DNA of 13,548 nucleotides from an uncultured Bacilli bacterium (GTDB taxonomy: Bacteria; Bacillota_I; Bacilli_A; RF39; UBA660), in NCBI GenBank assembly GCA_944363805.1, contig CALVVH010000038.1, positions 1 through 13,548 on the forward strand. Reading direction: 5' to 3'. Made by a program: the position numbers and the translations under genes. Below are positions 11,280-13,548 of this stretch, one piece after another. The notes below the pieces were generated by a model that ran no database searches, was not told where the DNA came from, and was given only the letters and a program-made list of their open reading frames with translations. How positions within the stretch are numbered: the first letter of the stretch is position 1; every line of letters starts with the position of its first letter.

Positions 11280-12566
11280 CTAGTTTTTAAAGGCTTTAAA
11301 GAATTTATTCCACACCTTACCACTAGAATAATTTAATATACCTACTTTATAGATTTTTAAGCCAAATTTTAGTAAAGCATAAATAAAGAGAATTAATATT
11401 ACAACAGATATTAGCATATCAATTACAGTTATTTGGCCAAGGACAAATAATGTTGGAGAAATGAATACTGATAAGAAGGGGATATATGATATGATACGAA
11501 TAAATATCGAGCCATCGAACATTGCTGCCATAACTGCTAAGTAATAGCCAGCAAGAGATATAAGCATAATTGGAGTTTGTAATTGATTGAAGTCTTCAAT
11601 GTTGACTGTCATAGATGCAAGTATTCCCGCAACTAAAGCATAAGCGATAAATGATAAAACTATCATAATTAGAGCAATAGGAATAACTAATATTAAAGTA
11701 TTAGTTAAACCACTTTCATTAATCATACTAAATATGGAACTAAAATCGATAGACATGCCAAGAGATGGGGAACTAGGTAAAGCAATACTTACTAAATAAG
11801 CAATTATGCTATATGTAACTAGTAGTAGTCCTTGTAAGATAACAAATAAGTTACTTGCTAGTACTTTAGAAAGCAAATGGGCTTTAGGTGAGACATTGGA
11901 AATAATTATTTCCATACTTCTAGTTGTTTTTTCTTCACAGATTTCGCCCCCGACCATTTGTACTAAGAAAATAATTAACATGAAAAATGGTAATATTAAC
12001 GTTGGAAATACACTACTCATAATCATATCCATATTTTCATCAGTTGTAGCTTCCTCGCTTAGAATAGTTCTATCAATAGTAATAGAAGAAGAAATATTAG
12101 CTAAGATTGTAGGATCAATATTAGCGGACATCATACCAATAGTAGTCTTGGTAGAATTTAAGGCTTGTACTAATAATTGATAAGTTAAATTATCGATTTT
12201 ATTATTACTAATAAGTTCACTTTTTAAATATTCTGTAGAATCAGGATTTAAGACAATGATAAGTTCATCGTTTTGTAAATCTTCAGTAATTGCAGTGATA
12301 TCTTCAGTGCTCAAGGTTATAGCAAAATTTTCTTCTTCACTGGATGCCTCTAAGTTTGCACTAAACAAATCATAAGCATTAGCATTGTCAACAACGATAA
12401 TGTTAGTTTTAGATTCAAAATCTCCACCAAAGAATTCAATTATTGAAGAAATGTTTAGCAAAGCAACAATTGCGATAAGCAAAATGACATTCGTTATGAC
12501 AAACCATTTTGATTTAATCTTTTTATTAAAACTTAGTTTAGTAAGATACCAAAATTTCTTATTCAT
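11280..12566 (-). CDS. ABC exporter permease, YhaP/NatB-like
   Basis: 428 residues. One N-terminal membrane segment (about 20-42), a large extracytoplasmic domain (about 45-185), then five to six hydrophobic segments from about 190 onward, ending with a basic tail. This is the ABC-2 type permease fold of the NatB/YhaP family. The motif GGEICEEKTTRSMEIIISNVSP is the conserved cytoplasmic segment between the first two C-terminal helices. It works with the ATPase encoded just upstream to export an unknown substrate (Na+, a peptide or a drug in relatives). Start choice: AGGTGG (12572-12577) is 5 nt before the ATG at 12566; a GTG at 12575 lies inside it. Its first 8 nt overlap the end of the ATPase gene, so translation is coupled. 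Confidence 0.9.
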   Translation of the reverse strand: MNKKFWYLTKLSFNKKIKSKWFVITNVILLIAIVALLNISSIIEFFGGDFESKTNIIVVDNANAYDLFSANLEASSEEENFAITLSTEDITAITEDLQNDELIIVLNPDSTEYLKSELISNNKIDNLTYQLLVQALNSTKTTIGMMSANIDPTILANISSSITIDRTILSEEATTDENMDMIMSSVFPTLILPFFMLIIFLVQMVGGEICEEKTTRSMEIIISNVSPKAHLLSKVLASNLFVILQGLLLVTYSIIAYLVSIALPSSPSLGMSIDFSSIFSMINESGLTNTLILVIPIALIMIVLSFIAYALVAGILASMTVNIEDFNQLQTPIMLISLAGYYLAVMAAMFDGSIFIRIISYIPFLSVFISPTLFVLGQITVIDMLISVVILILFIYALLKFGLKIYKVGILNYSSGKVWNKFFKAFKN

Positions 12567-13455
12567 GTAAACCACCTACTTTCGCAATAAATATTTCATT
12601 TAAGCTAGGTTCAGCTACATCATACTTTGTTATATTGTTATTTTTGATTAAAGCAAACACTTGGGGAGCAACACTCTTATTTTCGATTTTCACTTCTATT
12701 TCCCCGCGGACATGTTCCACGCTTATAACTCCTTTAATTTTTTGAATGGCTTTGGTATCGATGTTTTCACCCTTAATTAGAATTGTTTTCTTAGCGTATT
12801 CTTCTTTGATTTCTTCGAGGCTACCATTTAAAATGGATTGGCCTTTAACAAGTAAAATAAGTTTTTCACAGAAGTCTTCAATATATTCCATTTGGTGCGA
12901 AGAAAAAATGATCGAACACCCCTTTTCTTTTAAGTAATAGATAGCTTCTTTCATCAATTTAACATTGATTGGGTCAAGACCGGTGAATGGTTCATCTAAA
13001 ATAAGTAATTTAGGTTCGTTGATGATTGCTGATATAAACTGAATCTTTTGTTGATTACCCTTAGATAATTCTTTTATCTTACGATCTTTGTAAGAAGTTA
13101 TTTCAAAGTGCTTTAACCAGTAATTTAGTCTTTCAGTGATAATTTTTTTATCCATTCCTTTAAGAGTTCCATAAAACTCGATTTGTTCTTCAACTGTAAG
13201 TTTGGTAAGCAGACTCCGTTCTTCAGTAACAAAACCAATGTAATCGGTTTCATGATAATCGATTTTTTTGTCATCGAGGGTAACTGTTCCAGAATTTGGT
13301 TCGAGTAACCCCATAATAATTCTAAATGTCGTTGTCTTGCCGGCGCCGTTTTCTCCGAGAAGGCCAAATATTTCACCCTTATCTACTGTAAATGATAAAT
13401 TATCTACAGCTACTAAATTACCATATTTTTTAGTAATATTTTCTACTTTTAGCAT
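12559..13455 (-). CDS. ABC exporter ATP-binding protein, YhaQ/NatA-like
   Basis: 298 residues, the length of B. subtilis YhaQ. Walker A GENGAGKTT (34-42); the Q-loop position reads FVTEERSLL with Glu instead of Gln, as in NatA/YhaQ relatives. ABC signature LSKGNQQ (130-136); Walker B LLILDE (150-155) followed by P; switch His187 in SSHQ. The C-terminal domain (about 215-298) carries the small strand-rich extension of the DrrA/NatA type and ends in PSLNEIFI. It powers the permease in the next gene. GGAGGT (13461-13466) lies 5 nt before the ATG. First gene of a two-gene operon with its own promoter. The exported substrate is not evident; no regulator gene is seen next to it. Confidence 0.95.
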   Translation of the reverse strand: MLKVENITKKYGNLVAVDNLSFTVDKGEIFGLLGENGAGKTTTFRIIMGLLEPNSGTVTLDDKKIDYHETDYIGFVTEERSLLTKLTVEEQIEFYGTLKGMDKKIITERLNYWLKHFEITSYKDRKIKELSKGNQQKIQFISAIINEPKLLILDEPFTGLDPINVKLMKEAIYYLKEKGCSIIFSSHQMEYIEDFCEKLILLVKGQSILNGSLEEIKEEYAKKTILIKGENIDTKAIQKIKGVISVEHVRGEIEVKIENKSVAPQVFALIKNNNITKYDVAEPSLNEIFIAKVGGLHE

Positions 13456-13474
13456 ATAAAACCTCCGTAATAAT

Positions 13475-13503
13475 ATTGTACTAAATTTCTAACGAAAAGT
13501 CTA
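13475..13503 (-). promoter_or_regulatory. Promoter of the ABC exporter operon
   Basis: Minus strand TAGACT (13498-13503), 17-nt spacer, TACAAT (13475-13480). Predicted start near 13468, directly in front of the Shine-Dalgarno, so the leader is short (about 13 nt). Confidence 0.6.
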
Positions 13504-13548
13504 TGAAGATGATATATTTTACTTCACAAAAAAGTACAAAGCTTGTAA

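Noticed and set aside
13531..13548. Possible hairpin with T-run on the minus strand at the right edge
   Set aside because: Only a 5-bp A/T-rich stem is visible before the window ends; it may be the terminator of a gene beyond the edge, but this cannot be judged.

Overview
The window looks like chromosome from a low-GC, AT-rich Gram-positive bacterium of the Bacilli/Erysipelotrichia type, probably a gut-type, spore-forming or formerly spore-forming lineage. The evidence is purine-rich Shine-Dalgarno sites, extended -10 sigma-A promoters, ordinary stop use (the cotE-like gene ends in TGA and tryptophan is TGG, so not the Mycoplasma code), a CotE spore-coat protein, sites matching the Spo0A box, a YhaQP-type ABC exporter and Gram-positive surface proteins.

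Left part (1-3079, all minus strand): the start of a membrane-anchored surface protein (1-208), then two secreted beta-helix-like surface proteins (330-1388 and 1514-3028). The last two end in a Pro-rich linker, NPST(N/G)D, a hydrophobic segment and a basic tail, like a class B-type sortase signal. Each gene has its own promoter, and the two complete ones end in strong hairpin terminators.

Middle (3255-8120): a minus-strand block of housekeeping genes, rpsP-khpA as a two-gene operon, an HD-domain hydrolase, and a cotE-like spore-coat gene. Divergent from cotE on the plus strand are a membrane-anchored NodB-type polysaccharide deacetylase, a HIT-family protein and a CapA-family protein, closed by a hairpin terminator at 8098-8120.

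The outstanding region is 8127-9162. It carries three tandem copies (A, B, C) of one cassette. Each has, in the same order: a pair of 0A-like boxes (TGTCG repeated at 10-bp spacing), a sigma-A-like promoter with 17-bp spacer, a 5' leader beginning with a conserved CCGTTACC, a gene for a 25-26 residue hydrophobic peptide, a hairpin at the stop codon, a second hairpin in the 3' region, and a convergent minus-strand promoter. That promoter would make a short (about 60-95 nt) antisense RNA ending at the stop-codon hairpin. This is the layout of a type I toxin-antitoxin system of the convergent, 3'-overlapping kind (as in txpA/RatA or Fst/par). I do not recognise the peptide sequences. Synonymous differences between A and C, compensatory changes in the hairpin, and conserved promoter geometry all argue that both the peptide and the antisense RNA are under selection. 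The 0A boxes suggest control by Spo0A, i.e. a link to entry into sporulation.

Right part (9203-13548, minus strand): a 602-residue anchored surface protein whose N-terminus is paralogous to the truncated protein at the left edge, then a YhaQ/YhaP-like (NatAB family) ABC exporter with an 8-nt overlap between ATPase and permease genes, its own promoter and a strong terminator.
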